A stretch of DNA of 64,000 bases from Bradyrhizobium sp. CB82 (GCF_029714405.1 NZ_CP121650.1:8747001-8811000); one strand, 5' to 3'; positions 45,479 through 54,099 are shown, counted from the stretch's first letter. The notes: generated by a model not told the origin, from the letters alone. Numbers and translations are program-made.

Positions 45479-46945
45479 TTAGTCCGCGGCGGCCGACAGC
45501 GCCGGACGGATTTCGGCCCTGCTCGCGCGCGGCCCCCAGCGCGTCAGCACCACGCTGGAACACGAGAGCGTTCCAAGCACGACCATCGAGCTTGCCGCGA
45601 GCCAGAAGAAGCTTTGCGCGGTCGCGGCATGCGTCGACAGCCACCAACCGCAGACAGCGATGTAGATGAGCCGCGCAGTCTGCGCCAGCACCGGCCCCAG
45701 AACTTTAGCCGCGCCTTGCGATGAAAAATACATTGCCGTGGCGAGGCCCATGAAGGCATAGAAGGGCGCGACGGTGGAGAGATACTGATGGCTGGTCGCG
45801 CGCACGGTCGCGCTGTCGGTAAAGATATTGACCCAGAGATCGGGGAAGATGGCAACGAGGCTCGCGGGCGTGCCGACGGCGAGAAACGCGGCCACGCCAG
45901 CCGTCCAGGCAATGCGGCGCGCGCGTGCGATCTTGCCGCCGCCGATCGCCATGCCGACCATCGGCACCGAGGCGATGCCGAATGCGAAGGCGATCGAGAT
46001 CAGCAAAAATTCGAGCCGCGCGCCGACGCCGTAACCGGCGAGGATGGCGGTACCGAATTTCGCCAGCATGTGGGTGAGGATCGAGACGGTCAGCACCGAT
46101 TGCAGCGGCGAGAAGCAGGCGACCGCACCGACTTTCAGGATGTCGAAGAACATCGCCCACTGGACTTTCAAGCCGGCCAGCTTGGGCACGACGCGGGCGC
46201 GGCCGGAAAACAGGTACCAGCTCATCACGCCGATGTTGATCGTGTAGGCGATCAGCGCACCGGCAGCGACGCCGCGCATGCCGAACTGTGGTATCGGCCC
46301 AAGCCCGAGACCCAGCGTGCCGCCCAAAATGATCTGGCACACCGCCGAATTGAGCATCAACAGCGACGGCAGTTTCATGTTGCCGGTGCCGCGCAGCACG
46401 CCGGCCAAGGTATTGAGCAGCCAGGCCAGCACCGCACCGCCGAAGAACACCTGCGTATAGGCGATCGCCTGCGCCAGCACATTGCCGCGGCCGCCAAGCA
46501 GCTCGAGCAGACGCGGCCCGAAGATCAGCATGCCCAGCATGAAGACGAGGCCGAAGGTGATGCCGATCAGGAGCGCATGCGCGGCGAGCGTTCCGGCACG
46601 CTCGCGATCGCCCGCACCCAGCGCACGCGCGATCGCGGAAGCCACGGCGCCGCCCATGGCGCCGCCGGACATCGTCATCATCAGGATCACGCAGGGAAAC
46701 ACCAGCGCCATCGCGGCGAGCGATTCCACGCCGAGGCGACCGATATAGGAGGTTTCCGCGATCACCACGCAGGTGCCCGCCGACAGCCCGATCACGTTCG
46801 GCCAGGCGAGCCCGAGCAGCGTGCGCAGGATCGGCCCGTCGACCAGCGCGCTGCGCGGCGCGCCAACCTTGACCGGTCGCGATGGCGGCGGCTTGGGACG
46901 CTCCTCCTGATCGACCGGAATCTCGGCAACGCCGACGTCGGACAT
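45479..46945 (-). CDS. MATE family efflux transporter
   Basis: A 488-residue protein with twelve hydrophobic segments; the N-terminal half begins LRTLLGLAWPNVIGLSAGTC and includes GAMGGAVASAIARALGAGD, characteristic of NorM/MATE proteins. It extends about 30 residues at the N-terminus relative to many MATEs (Pro-rich, cytoplasmic). It is not closely related in sequence to the MATE at 19474. Function: Na+ or H+ coupled export of cationic compounds. Upstream (46946-47192) I see no gene. Confidence 0.88.
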   Translation of the reverse strand: MSDVGVAEIPVDQEERPKPPPSRPVKVGAPRSALVDGPILRTLLGLAWPNVIGLSAGTCVVIAETSYIGRLGVESLAAMALVFPCVILMMTMSGGAMGGAVASAIARALGAGDRERAGTLAAHALLIGITFGLVFMLGMLIFGPRLLELLGGRGNVLAQAIAYTQVFFGGAVLAWLLNTLAGVLRGTGNMKLPSLLMLNSAVCQIILGGTLGLGLGPIPQFGMRGVAAGALIAYTINIGVMSWYLFSGRARVVPKLAGLKVQWAMFFDILKVGAVACFSPLQSVLTVSILTHMLAKFGTAILAGYGVGARLEFLLISIAFAFGIASVPMVGMAIGGGKIARARRIAWTAGVAAFLAVGTPASLVAIFPDLWVNIFTDSATVRATSHQYLSTVAPFYAFMGLATAMYFSSQGAAKVLGPVLAQTARLIYIAVCGWWLSTHAATAQSFFWLAASSMVVLGTLSCSSVVLTRWGPRASRAEIRPALSAAAD

Positions 46946-47192
46946 TTCCTCTCCGATAAAGACTTTTGAAGAGCGCTAGGGCGATCGGGCCGGAGCGTCT
47001 GTCAACATGATCACGTTCAAGGTCAATTGACTGATGCACGCCCTGGACGAACGCGATGAACGGCTCGTGTTAGCACGCCACGGGCCGATTCCTCCTGCGT
47101 CCGGTGCAATCGTGCCCTGCGGCAGCGCATTCAGAAGGTCGAAGCTGCTTCCCGCAAGCGGGGCGAGGTGGAGTGCGTGGACCCAAGCTTCG

Positions 47193-47726
47193 TCAACAGA
47201 TGCTCCACACCAGCGGCGGCTTGCCGCCTGCACCCGGTTGCAGCCTGACATCGATATGCCGCCCGCACCCGGCCGCAAGCCCTTCGAACAGCCCCTCCAA
47301 CACTTTTGCGCAGGCGCGGTGATAGTCGGCGACGTCTTCCATCAGCTTCCAGCCTTGCTGGCAAATCTCGAACGCGCCTTCGGACCTCGTCGTCTCGACC
47401 GCATCGTCCTGTGCCGCGAGTAGCGCGTTCAGGAGCGAGGCAAACTCTGTCGCGCCGCCGCGGCTCATTCCCAGCGCCGCCGCAACCTCGTCAAAATACT
47501 GCATGCCGATCAGCTTGCCCGTGAGATGCAGAAGATATCCGCCATCCTCGGGTCCGAACAATTGCACCATCACGGGCGCGGCGGTGCGGACATATTCCAT
47601 CGCGTAGTTGCGATAGGCCTTTTCCAGCCGCGGTCTTGGCCAGCTTGCAACCGGCAGCGCCGGCGCGCTGTTCGCATCGAATGGTGGTGCGTCGAGATGG
47701 CGCGCGAACGCCAGTCCCTCGCGCAA
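47193..47726 (-). CDS. Unknown protein coupled to PAS protein
   Basis: A 177-residue cytoplasmic protein without recognised domain. The central part is helical (RLEKAYRNYAMEYVRTAAPV, then MSRGGATEFASLLNALLAA) and the end is TSRSEGAFEIC-like to GGKPPLVWSIC, possibly a beta element. Its start lies 7 bp after the stop of the PAS gene on the same strand, which suggests the two proteins form a signalling pair. I do not recognise the family; the coding bias looks like that of real genes here. Confidence 0.6.
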   Translation of the reverse strand: MREGLAFARHLDAPPFDANSAPALPVASWPRPRLEKAYRNYAMEYVRTAAPVMVQLFGPEDGGYLLHLTGKLIGMQYFDEVAAALGMSRGGATEFASLLNALLAAQDDAVETTRSEGAFEICQQGWKLMEDVADYHRACAKVLEGLFEGLAAGCGRHIDVRLQPGAGGKPPLVWSIC

Positions 47727-47733
47727 TTCCGCA

Positions 47734-48156
47734 TCACGAACTTCGCGGCGGCGACGCAGCCTTGGCCGCGCGCTCGCGCTCGACCCGCTCGGTCACGTCG
47801 CGCGCCATCGCCACCGATCCCTGCACGGCACCGCCGGCATCCCGCACCAGCGCAAACGTCATCTCGATGTAAAGCTTGCGTCCGCTCTTGTGCAGCGCGC
47901 GGGTCAGCGTGGGCCGGCCGGCAAGCTTCATCGTCCCGCTCGACATCGCTGCCTCAAAGCCCTTCCAGTGCGCGGCGCGCAAATGCTCGGGAATGATCAG
48001 GTCGAGGTTCTGGCCGAGCGCCTCCTGCGCGGAGAAACCGAACAGGGCGCAGGATGCACGATTCCATCGGACGATCGTGCCGGCCCGATCCGAAGAGATC
48101 AGCGCATCTGCGGCATCGTCGAGGATTCGTGCGTCGAGCTCGGGGTGTTCACTCAT
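47734..48156 (-). CDS. Single-domain PAS protein
   Basis: A 140-residue protein that is nearly one PAS domain: DAADALISSDRAGTIVRWNR, then FGFSAQEALGQNLDLIIPEH, ending with SVAMARDVTERVERER, the PAC motif. No kinase, cyclase or HTH output is attached, so it must signal through a partner, most simply the next gene downstream (47193). The cofactor (flavin, heme or other) is not visible from sequence. Confidence 0.88.
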   Translation of the reverse strand: MSEHPELDARILDDAADALISSDRAGTIVRWNRASCALFGFSAQEALGQNLDLIIPEHLRAAHWKGFEAAMSSGTMKLAGRPTLTRALHKSGRKLYIEMTFALVRDAGGAVQGSVAMARDVTERVERERAAKAASPPRSS

Positions 48157-48194
48157 GTCCGCCTCCGCTCGCGAAGAGTATCACACATCGAGGT

Positions 48195-48297
48195 GTCATC
48201 GCCCGACTTGATCGGGCGATCCAGGTACTCCCAGATGTTCGTGCCAGAGCCGAAATGCCGCGGCGTACTATTCCCTGCTTTCGCGGGGATTGACAGC
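48195..48297. repeat. Intergenic repeat with CGCCCGACTTGATCGGGCG hairpin
   Basis: TCATCGCCCGACTTGATCGGGCGAT forms a perfect 8-9 bp hairpin, followed by CCAGGTACTCCCAGA and, at the right end, TTTCGCGGGGATTGACAGCGG. Lies between PAS gene and dcd. Confidence 0.65.
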
Positions 48298-48308
48298 GGA
48301 GTTTGTGG

Positions 48309-49415
48309 CTACACCCGGAAATGCTTGCTCAGCTTCAGGCCCTGCGCCTGGTAGTTGGAGCCGATGCGCTGGCCGTACATCGCATCGGGCCGCGCCAGCA
48401 TCTTCTCGTAGACGAGGCGGCCGACGATCTGGCCATGCTCGAGGATGAAAGGCACTTCGCGCGAGCGCACTTCGAGCACCGCGCGGGCGCCCTGCCCACC
48501 GGCACCGGCATAGCCGAAGCCGGGATCGAAGAAGCCGGCATAGTGCACGCGGAATTCGCCGACGAGCGGATCGAACGGCACCATCTCCGCGGCGTAGTCC
48601 GGCGGCACCTGCACGGCCTCTTTCGACGCGAGGATATAGAACTCGCCGGGATCGAGAATCAGGCTGCCGTCCGGACGCGCCGAGATCGGCTCCCAAAAAT
48701 CCTCGACCGCGTAGCCGGCGCGGCGATCGACATCGACGACGCCGGTGTGGCGCTTGGCACGATAGCCGACGAAGCCGCCGCCCTTCTCACCGGAGAGATC
48801 GACGGAGACGGCGACGCCGCCGGTGAGATCGGCCTCGTCGATGTCGATGAGGCGCTCGGCCGCATGCAGTGCCTCGAGCTCGTCAATGTTGAGGATGGCA
48901 TCGCCGGTGCGAAAGCGCACCTGCGAGAGCCGCGACCCCTCGCTCACCAGCACCGGAAACGTTTTTGGGCTGATCTCGGCATAGAGCGGGCCATGATAGC
49001 CGGCGCCGATCATGTCGAAGCGCCGCGTGCCGTCGGCGATCACGCGAGTGAAGACATCGAGCCGGCCGGTCGAGCTTTTCGGATTGGCGGCCGCGACGAT
49101 CTCCGGCGGCAGCGCGAGGCTCTCGAGCAGCGGCACGATGTAGACGCAGTTGGTCTCCAGCACCGCGCCGTCGGTGAGGCTGAACTCGTGCAGCTTCAAC
49201 TCGTCGATGCGCTCGGCGACGGTGGCGCCGGGTCCGGGCAGGAAGCTCGCGCGCACGCGGTAGGCGATGTCGCCGAGGCGCAAATCGAGGCTGGCCGGCT
49301 GGATCTGGGCCTCGACGAAGTCGTAGGCGGGCAGGATGAGCCCGCCATCCGCCATCGCCGCGATCATGCGGTCGGGCAGGATACCATTGGCGTCGGCGGC
49401 GACCGTGAACGTCAA
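48309..49415 (-). CDS. dcd: 2'-deoxycytidine 5'-triphosphate deaminase, duplicated form
   Basis: A 368-residue protein beginning at TTG 49415 (TFTVAADANGILPDRMIAAM); GAGG lies 9 bp upstream. An ATG at 49508 would give 399 residues with an odd tail. Length is about twice that of E. coli Dcd (193), with two dUTPase-fold halves: the first contains PKSSTGRLDVFTRVI, and the second EFRVHYAGFFDPGFGYAG. It supplies dUTP for thymidylate synthesis. It is divergent from metZ, and its upstream region abuts the metZ riboswitch leader. Confidence 0.92.
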   Translation of the reverse strand: MTFTVAADANGILPDRMIAAMADGGLILPAYDFVEAQIQPASLDLRLGDIAYRVRASFLPGPGATVAERIDELKLHEFSLTDGAVLETNCVYIVPLLESLALPPEIVAAANPKSSTGRLDVFTRVIADGTRRFDMIGAGYHGPLYAEISPKTFPVLVSEGSRLSQVRFRTGDAILNIDELEALHAAERLIDIDEADLTGGVAVSVDLSGEKGGGFVGYRAKRHTGVVDVDRRAGYAVEDFWEPISARPDGSLILDPGEFYILASKEAVQVPPDYAAEMVPFDPLVGEFRVHYAGFFDPGFGYAGAGGQGARAVLEVRSREVPFILEHGQIVGRLVYEKMLARPDAMYGQRIGSNYQAQGLKLSKHFRV

Positions 49416-49492
49416 CCGGTGGTCCTCATCTCGGGTCAAACGCATCCAAAAATGCGGAAAAACGAACCTTTTATCGCTATCCGATGGATGCC

Positions 49493-49521
49493 TTGACGAA
49501 AAGGGCATGGCGGAATATGAG
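49493..49521 (+). promoter_or_regulatory. Sigma-70-like promoter for metZ leader
   Basis: TTGACG at 49493-49498, a 17-bp spacer, and TATGAG at 49516-49521 directly upstream of the SAM-II aptamer. Predicted start of transcription is near 49527-49530, which would place the aptamer at the 5' end of the mRNA. Confidence 0.55.
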
Positions 49522-49533
49522 CATGACTTATCC

Positions 49534-49592
49534 CGTGGTGATTTGAGCCGGCCGGCTTGCAGCCACGTTAAATAAATCGCTAAACAGGCCGG
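49534..49592 (+). ncRNA. SAM-II riboswitch aptamer
   Basis: P1: CGTGG (49534-49538) pairs with CCACG (49563-49567). The conserved GGTGATTTGA and AAATAAATCGCTAAA segments are present. Pseudoknot: CCGGCC (49548-49553) pairs with GGCCGG (49587-49592). This matches the SAM-II consensus known ahead of met genes in alphaproteobacteria; here it stands before metZ, its classical location. It senses S-adenosylmethionine to repress the gene. Confidence 0.9.
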
Positions 49593-49639
49593 GGACCCAT
49601 GTGATCCCGGCCAGTGGAGATATCCAGGCCGGTTTTTTT
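49587..49639 (+). terminator. Terminator/antiterminator platform of the SAM-II leader
   Basis: Terminator: CCGGCC (49607-49612) with GGCCGG (49627-49632), inner TGGA/TCCA, then seven T at 49633-49639. Antiterminator: GGCCGGGGA (49587-49595) with TCCCGGCC (49605-49612). SAM binding holds 49587-49592 in the pseudoknot, which would free 49607-49612 to form the terminator. Confidence 0.75.
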
Positions 49640-49660
49640 GTGACCATTTAGGTGGTCACA
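49639..49660 (+). promoter_or_regulatory. Hairpin TGTGACCA-TTTAGG-TGGTCACA before metZ ribosome site
   Basis: A perfect 8-bp stem directly after the terminator T-run; it ends 2 bases before TGGAGG, the metZ ribosome site (ATG at 49672). It could be a protein operator at DNA level or a translation-affecting RNA hairpin. Confidence 0.5.
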
Positions 49661-49671
49661 TTGGAGGTCCT

Positions 49672-50868
49672 ATGTCGAAGTCCCCGGCGTCCGCCGCACA
49701 ATACCGTCCCGAAACCCGGCTGGTCCATTCCGGTACCCTGCGCTCGCAATATGGCGAGACGTCCGAGGCGCTGTTCCTCACGCAGGGTTACGTTTACGCG
49801 AGCGCCGAGGAGTGCGAGGCGCGGTTCAAGGGCGAGGACCCCGGCTTCATCTATTCGCGCTACTCCAACCCGACGATCGCAATGTTCGAGCAGCGCATGA
49901 TCGAGCTCGAGGGCGCCGAGGCCGCCCGCTCGGCGGCGACCGGCATGGCCGCGGTGACGACGGCGATCCTGGCGCCCTTGAAGGCCGGTGATCACGTGGT
50001 GGCGTCGCGGGCGCTGTTCGGCTCGTGCCTCTACGTGGTGCAGGATCTGTTGCCGCGCTACGGCATCCAGACCACGCTGGTCGACGGCCTCGATCTCGAT
50101 CAGTGGCAGCGCGCGGTCAAGCCCAACACCAAGACGTTCTTCCTGGAGAGCCCGACCAATCCGACGCTCGACGTGCTCGACATTCCCGCCATCGCCGAGA
50201 TCGCCCACAAGGGCGGCGCGCGGCTCGTCGTCGACAACGTGTTCGCGACGCCGATCTGGCAGAGCCCGCTGGCGCTAGGCGCCGACGTCGTCGTCTATTC
50301 CGCGACCAAGCATATCGACGGCCAGGGCCGGTGTCTCGGCGGCATCATCCTGTCGTCGGAAGCGTTCATCGCCGAGCACATCCATAACTTCATGCGCCAG
50401 ACCGGGCCGTCGATCTCGCCGTTCAACGCCTGGGTCTTGCTCAAGGGGCTGGAGACGCTTGGCGTGCGCGTGCGTGCGCAGACCGACACGGCAGCCCGCG
50501 TCGCCGAAGTGCTCGCGAGCCATCCCAAAATCTCGCGGCTGATCTTTCCCGGCCGCGCCGATCATCCGCAGGCGGCGCTGGTGAAGAAGCAGATGCGCGG
50601 CGGCTCGACGCTGGTCGGCTTCGAGGTCAAGGGCGGCAAGCAGGCGGCGTTCCGCGTGCTCAATGCGCTGAGGCTCGCCAAGATTTCCAACAATCTCGGC
50701 GACGCCAAGAGCCTGGTGACACACCCGGCCACCACGACGCATCAGCGCCTGAAGCCGGAAGACCGCGCCGCGCTCGGCATCAGCGAGGGCTTCATCCGCT
50801 TCTCCGCGGGGCTCGAGCACGCGGACGATCTGATCGAGGATCTCACCGCTGCGCTGGAGAAGGCGTGA
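49672..50868 (+). CDS. metZ: O-succinylhomoserine sulfhydrylase
   Basis: A 398-residue PLP enzyme of the Cys/Met metabolism family; K213 in SATKHIDGQGR binds PLP, and PHP-like motifs include YSRYSNPTIAMFEQ and LESPTNPTLDV. It converts O-succinylhomoserine and sulfide to homocysteine. GGAGG lies 5 bp before ATG. Regulation by the upstream SAM-II riboswitch is strongly supported. Distinction from cystathionine gamma-synthase rests on the riboswitch context and sequence pattern (LVTHPATTTHQRL). Confidence 0.92.
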   Translation: MSKSPASAAQYRPETRLVHSGTLRSQYGETSEALFLTQGYVYASAEECEARFKGEDPGFIYSRYSNPTIAMFEQRMIELEGAEAARSAATGMAAVTTAILAPLKAGDHVVASRALFGSCLYVVQDLLPRYGIQTTLVDGLDLDQWQRAVKPNTKTFFLESPTNPTLDVLDIPAIAEIAHKGGARLVVDNVFATPIWQSPLALGADVVVYSATKHIDGQGRCLGGIILSSEAFIAEHIHNFMRQTGPSISPFNAWVLLKGLETLGVRVRAQTDTAARVAEVLASHPKISRLIFPGRADHPQAALVKKQMRGGSTLVGFEVKGGKQAAFRVLNALRLAKISNNLGDAKSLVTHPATTTHQRLKPEDRAALGISEGFIRFSAGLEHADDLIEDLTAALEKA

Positions 50869-50883
50869 GGCCTGTGTTGAACC

Positions 50884-50952
50884 GTAGGATGGGCAAAGCC
50901 ACCGGGTCGCGCGAACGCGCGCCCGATGACAGGCTCCGCGTGCCCACCACTT
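50884..50952 (+). repeat. Repeat family F, copy 1
   Basis: GTAGGATGGGCAAAGCCACC, a core GTCGCGCGAACGCGCGCCCG, GATGACAGGC and CGTGCCCACCACTT. An inverted copy is at 54746-54811. Intergenic after metZ. Confidence 0.85.
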
Positions 50953-51028
50953 CTGCCGACGTTCTGGCTAGATGAGTGGTGGACACGGCCCTAACGCGCC
51001 TTTGCTCACCTGCCAGAGGTACGACGGC

Positions 51029-52021
51029 TCACATCGGCCGGTACCTCCGCACGTCGGCAGGCACGTTGACGCCGAGCTTGATCTGGCCGACGGAGCGGAT
51101 GATGTCGTCGCCGAGGAGCTGCGCGAAGCAGGCGTAACCCCAATCATTCATGTGCAGGCCGTCGGAGATCACGAAACTCTCGACCGGAATGGCCTGCTTC
51201 TCGTGCCAGTCGCGCATCACCTCGAAGCGCGGGAAGATACCGACGTGACGGAGCTCGGCGACGCGGCCGAGCAGCTTCACCATCTTGCCGGCGCTTTCGG
51301 GGCGCTCGGTGACGCGCGGCGAATATTGCGGATCGACCAGCACGATGTCGGCATCGCCGGCCGCCTGGATGCGTGTGATGCCGTCTTCGACGAGCTTGGC
51401 TGTGTCGCCCGGATCGAGGTTGCGCAGCACCGCGTTGGTTCCGACCTGCCAGATCACGAGATCCGGATGCACGTCGATCACCTCCTTCTGGAGGCGCTTC
51501 ATCATTTCGGGCGCGTCCTCGCCGCCGACACCTGCGTTGATGACGGTGATGTCAGCGGTCGGATATTGCCGGCGAAGCTGCGCGGTGAGACGGTTGGGAT
51601 AGTTGAAATCGGGCGAGCTCGCACCGAAGCCCGCCGTCGACGACGATCCGAATGCGACGATCACGACCGGCTTGCCGGCGACCAGCTTGCTCGCGACATG
51701 CGGCAGCGAGCCCATCGATTTCGCGCCGCCCTTGGGCGGCAGGCACGGCACGCGGCTAAAGATGTCGCCGGCCGATTTGGCGACCTGCTTGACCTTGTCG
51801 ATGGCCCGCGCGGTGAGGCCGCGCTGCCCGGGAGATTCTTGCTGGCTGGTCGCGGTGGTCGTGGTCGGCGGCGCGGGCGCCGGATTAGCGGCCTGCGGGG
51901 CCGTCGGCGCGGCAGCCACGGCCTGCGCGCGGGCGGGCGACAGCGATGCAGGGATCAGCAGCGCGACCGCTACGGGCGCAGCCAAACATGCCGTCAGGCC
52001 AAAAGGGCGGAAAGAACTCAT
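51029..52021 (-). CDS. SGNH/GDSL-family exported hydrolase
   Basis: A 330-residue protein with a signal peptide and an Ala/Pro/Thr-rich linker, then an SGNH hydrolase domain: block I IVAFGSSSTAGFGASS with the nucleophile serine, block II INAGVGGEDAPE, block III IWQVGTNAV, and C-terminal SDGLHMNDWGY with the Asp-His pair. The enzyme is periplasmic and likely acts as an acyl or carbohydrate esterase. It is 12 bp from a second SGNH-like gene and in an operon with OpgC, which suggests a role in modifying periplasmic glucans. Confidence 0.85.
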   Translation of the reverse strand: MSSFRPFGLTACLAAPVAVALLIPASLSPARAQAVAAAPTAPQAANPAPAPPTTTTATSQQESPGQRGLTARAIDKVKQVAKSAGDIFSRVPCLPPKGGAKSMGSLPHVASKLVAGKPVVIVAFGSSSTAGFGASSPDFNYPNRLTAQLRRQYPTADITVINAGVGGEDAPEMMKRLQKEVIDVHPDLVIWQVGTNAVLRNLDPGDTAKLVEDGITRIQAAGDADIVLVDPQYSPRVTERPESAGKMVKLLGRVAELRHVGIFPRFEVMRDWHEKQAIPVESFVISDGLHMNDWGYACFAQLLGDDIIRSVGQIKLGVNVPADVRRYRPM

Positions 52022-52033
52022 TTACGCTAAACC

Positions 52034-52813
52034 TCAGTTTTGCTGCTGGGCCGGACCAAGATGGGCGGCATCGACGACGAACTGCGCCAGCGCCCGGCCA
52101 AGGCAATCATGGACCTGTTTCGCCAACTCCGGTCCGCGCGCCGGATTGAAGAGGTCGAACTGACCCTGGTCATTCCATTGACGCATGATCGCGAAACGGT
52201 CGAACAGCGGGATATCATGCTCCTGCGCCACCACGCGCATGTTATCGAGATAGGGCGGCACCGAGATCATGGTTTCGGTCCGCGGGCTATACTGCAAGTT
52301 CATCAATATAACGTCGGCCCCCGCATTTTGCAGTGCAGTAACGCCACCCGTGACGGCACCGCGGAACTCATCGGGATCAATGGATCGGATAGCATCCACG
52401 GTCCCGGTCTGCCAGATGACCAAAGTAGGCTTTTTCGCTTCCATAAGCTTAACGAAGGTGATTGCGGCCTCTTCAGCCGTCTTCTTGCTCTGTAGTTCTA
52501 CGGAGACGTGGACCGCTTCCGATCGCAGCTTCTCCTTCAAGCTCGCCTGAAGACGGGCCGGATAGGAACTCTCTTCCGACGACGGGATGGTGGTCGACCG
52601 GCTGCCGATGACCAGGATTTCGAACGGTTTTTCGCTCTTGACGGCCTCGGCGACCTTCGGGAGCCGGCTTTCGGTGGCGAGCAGGTAGGAGGGCACCTCA
52701 CAGGCGGCAGGCCCTGCGGGAGCAGCAGGCGCAGCATTATCCTCCGCGCGCGCGGATGGCGCGGCGAGAGCACCGCACAGCAGGATCAGGCTCAGGAGAA
52801 CCTTCGCCTTCAT
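52034..52813 (-). CDS. SGNH-like exported protein, probably inactive
   Basis: A 259-residue protein with a signal peptide (MKAKVLLSLILLCGALAAPSA). The domain parallels the neighbour: block I LVIGSRSTTIPSSEESSYPA, block III VIWQTGTVDAIRS, and NLQYSPRTETM, matching VDPQYSPRVTE of the paralogue. At the place of SDGLHMND it reads FDLFNPARG, so the Asp-His pair is lost. It is likely a structural partner or regulator. The start at 52813 overlaps the opgC stop by 1 bp (TGATG), so the two are coupled. Confidence 0.8.
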   Translation of the reverse strand: MKAKVLLSLILLCGALAAPSARAEDNAAPAAPAGPAACEVPSYLLATESRLPKVAEAVKSEKPFEILVIGSRSTTIPSSEESSYPARLQASLKEKLRSEAVHVSVELQSKKTAEEAAITFVKLMEAKKPTLVIWQTGTVDAIRSIDPDEFRGAVTGGVTALQNAGADVILMNLQYSPRTETMISVPPYLDNMRVVAQEHDIPLFDRFAIMRQWNDQGQFDLFNPARGPELAKQVHDCLGRALAQFVVDAAHLGPAQQQN

Positions 52814-54099
52814 CAGCCCCCTCCCGCCAGATCGGCGTTGCCGACGGCGTTTTTGGTTTTCGAACCGCTCTTGTCGGCTACTTGCTTGTACCACGAAATC
52901 ACCCAGGCCATGGCCCACATGATCAGGATTCCGCAGAGGCTAATCAGCGCATGCATGCCGGGGCCGCCGGACACCTCGGCCAGGATGAAATGGCCCGCGA
53001 AGGCCAGGAACACGCCGAGGCAGAAGATCTCCAGCGAATGCTGCCCGCAGAGGATCAGCGGCCTCAGGAGGGACGATTTCAGGCCCGGCCAGTCCCGCGG
53101 CAGGAAGCGCACGGTGAGCGCGGCCAGCGCCAGGAAATGCGTGAAGCGCAACACGTCGAGATCGGTCTTGTCGATCGGATACATCCACTGCTCGATCCGC
53201 TTCGGCATGAAATGGGAGAGCTGTGGCAGGTACCAGGTCAGCGTCACGTAGAACGCCGCCAGCAGATAGGCGATCGAGATCCACATCGTCACGGGGGATG
53301 CCAGGATCCGCGACATGCGCCGCGCACCTCCGAGCGCACACCAGGCACCGAATACGAACAGCAATTGCCAGGCGAGCGGGTTGAAGGCCCAGAAGCCGTT
53401 CGGATAGGCCGAGAAATAGAGGTCGAACTCCCAGGTCACCACGTAGAGCACGACCGACAGGCCGAGCGTGAGATCCGGCTTCCATTTCATCAGCCAGAGG
53501 ATCAGCGGCAAGGCCAGCATCAACACGATGTAGAGCGGCAGCACGTCCATGTTGACGGGCCGGAAGCGCAGCAGCAGCGCCTGCACGATGGTGACGTCGG
53601 GCTGCTTGAGGAAATCCATGATGCCCATCTCTTCCGTGTAGAGCGGGTTCTCGAAGCTGGTCGCGACGTAGGAGATTTCCGCGAGGAAGATCGTGAACAG
53701 GAAGACGTGAGCGACATAGATCTGCCAGACCCGGCGCAGGACGCGCGCGGTGGCGATGACGATGCCGGAGTCCAGCATCGCGCGGCCGTAGACGAAGGCC
53801 GCGGTGTAACCGGATATGAAGATGAAGATCTCGGTGGCGTCGCTGAAGCCATAGTTGCGGATGGTGAACCAGGTCAAAAGGTTGGGCGGCAGATGGTCGA
53901 TGAAGATCAGCCACAACGCCAGCCCGCGGAACAGGTCGAGCCGGAGTTCACGCTCGCCGATGACGGGCAGTGTGACGGCGGGCGCCGCCGCGCGGAGCTT
54001 CGCCTCGACGGACTTCGCCTCCAGGGACTTCGCCTCCAGGGACTTGGCATCCGCGGTTCCGGCGATCGGCGATCCCGTCACTTGGTCGGCAATGGTCAT
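52813..54099 (-). CDS. opgC: OpgC-type acyltransferase membrane protein
   Basis: A 428-residue protein starting at 54099. A polar N-terminus contains short repeats AKSLEAKSLEAKSVEAK, then about ten membrane segments. ERELRLDLFRGLALWLIFIDH and SDATEIFIFISGYTAAFVYG are OpgC hallmarks. OpgC adds succinyl groups to osmoregulated periplasmic glucans. No opgG/opgH are in the window; in Bradyrhizobium the glucans are cyclic beta-1,3/1,6 and are made elsewhere. The operon with two SGNH proteins is suggestive of acyl transfer and removal. Confidence 0.9.
   Translation of the reverse strand: MTIADQVTGSPIAGTADAKSLEAKSLEAKSVEAKLRAAAPAVTLPVIGERELRLDLFRGLALWLIFIDHLPPNLLTWFTIRNYGFSDATEIFIFISGYTAAFVYGRAMLDSGIVIATARVLRRVWQIYVAHVFLFTIFLAEISYVATSFENPLYTEEMGIMDFLKQPDVTIVQALLLRFRPVNMDVLPLYIVLMLALPLILWLMKWKPDLTLGLSVVLYVVTWEFDLYFSAYPNGFWAFNPLAWQLLFVFGAWCALGGARRMSRILASPVTMWISIAYLLAAFYVTLTWYLPQLSHFMPKRIEQWMYPIDKTDLDVLRFTHFLALAALTVRFLPRDWPGLKSSLLRPLILCGQHSLEIFCLGVFLAFAGHFILAEVSGGPGMHALISLCGILIMWAMAWVISWYKQVADKSGSKTKNAVGNADLAGGG

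Noticed and set aside
45788..46969. 393-codon plus-strand frame opposite the second MATE gene
   Set aside because: His/Asp/Gln-rich artefact typical of antisense to a membrane-protein gene.
46976..47278. 100-codon minus-strand frame upstream of the MATE gene
   Set aside because: Overlaps the end of the unknown gene at 47193, no ribosome site and a composition unlike nearby genes.
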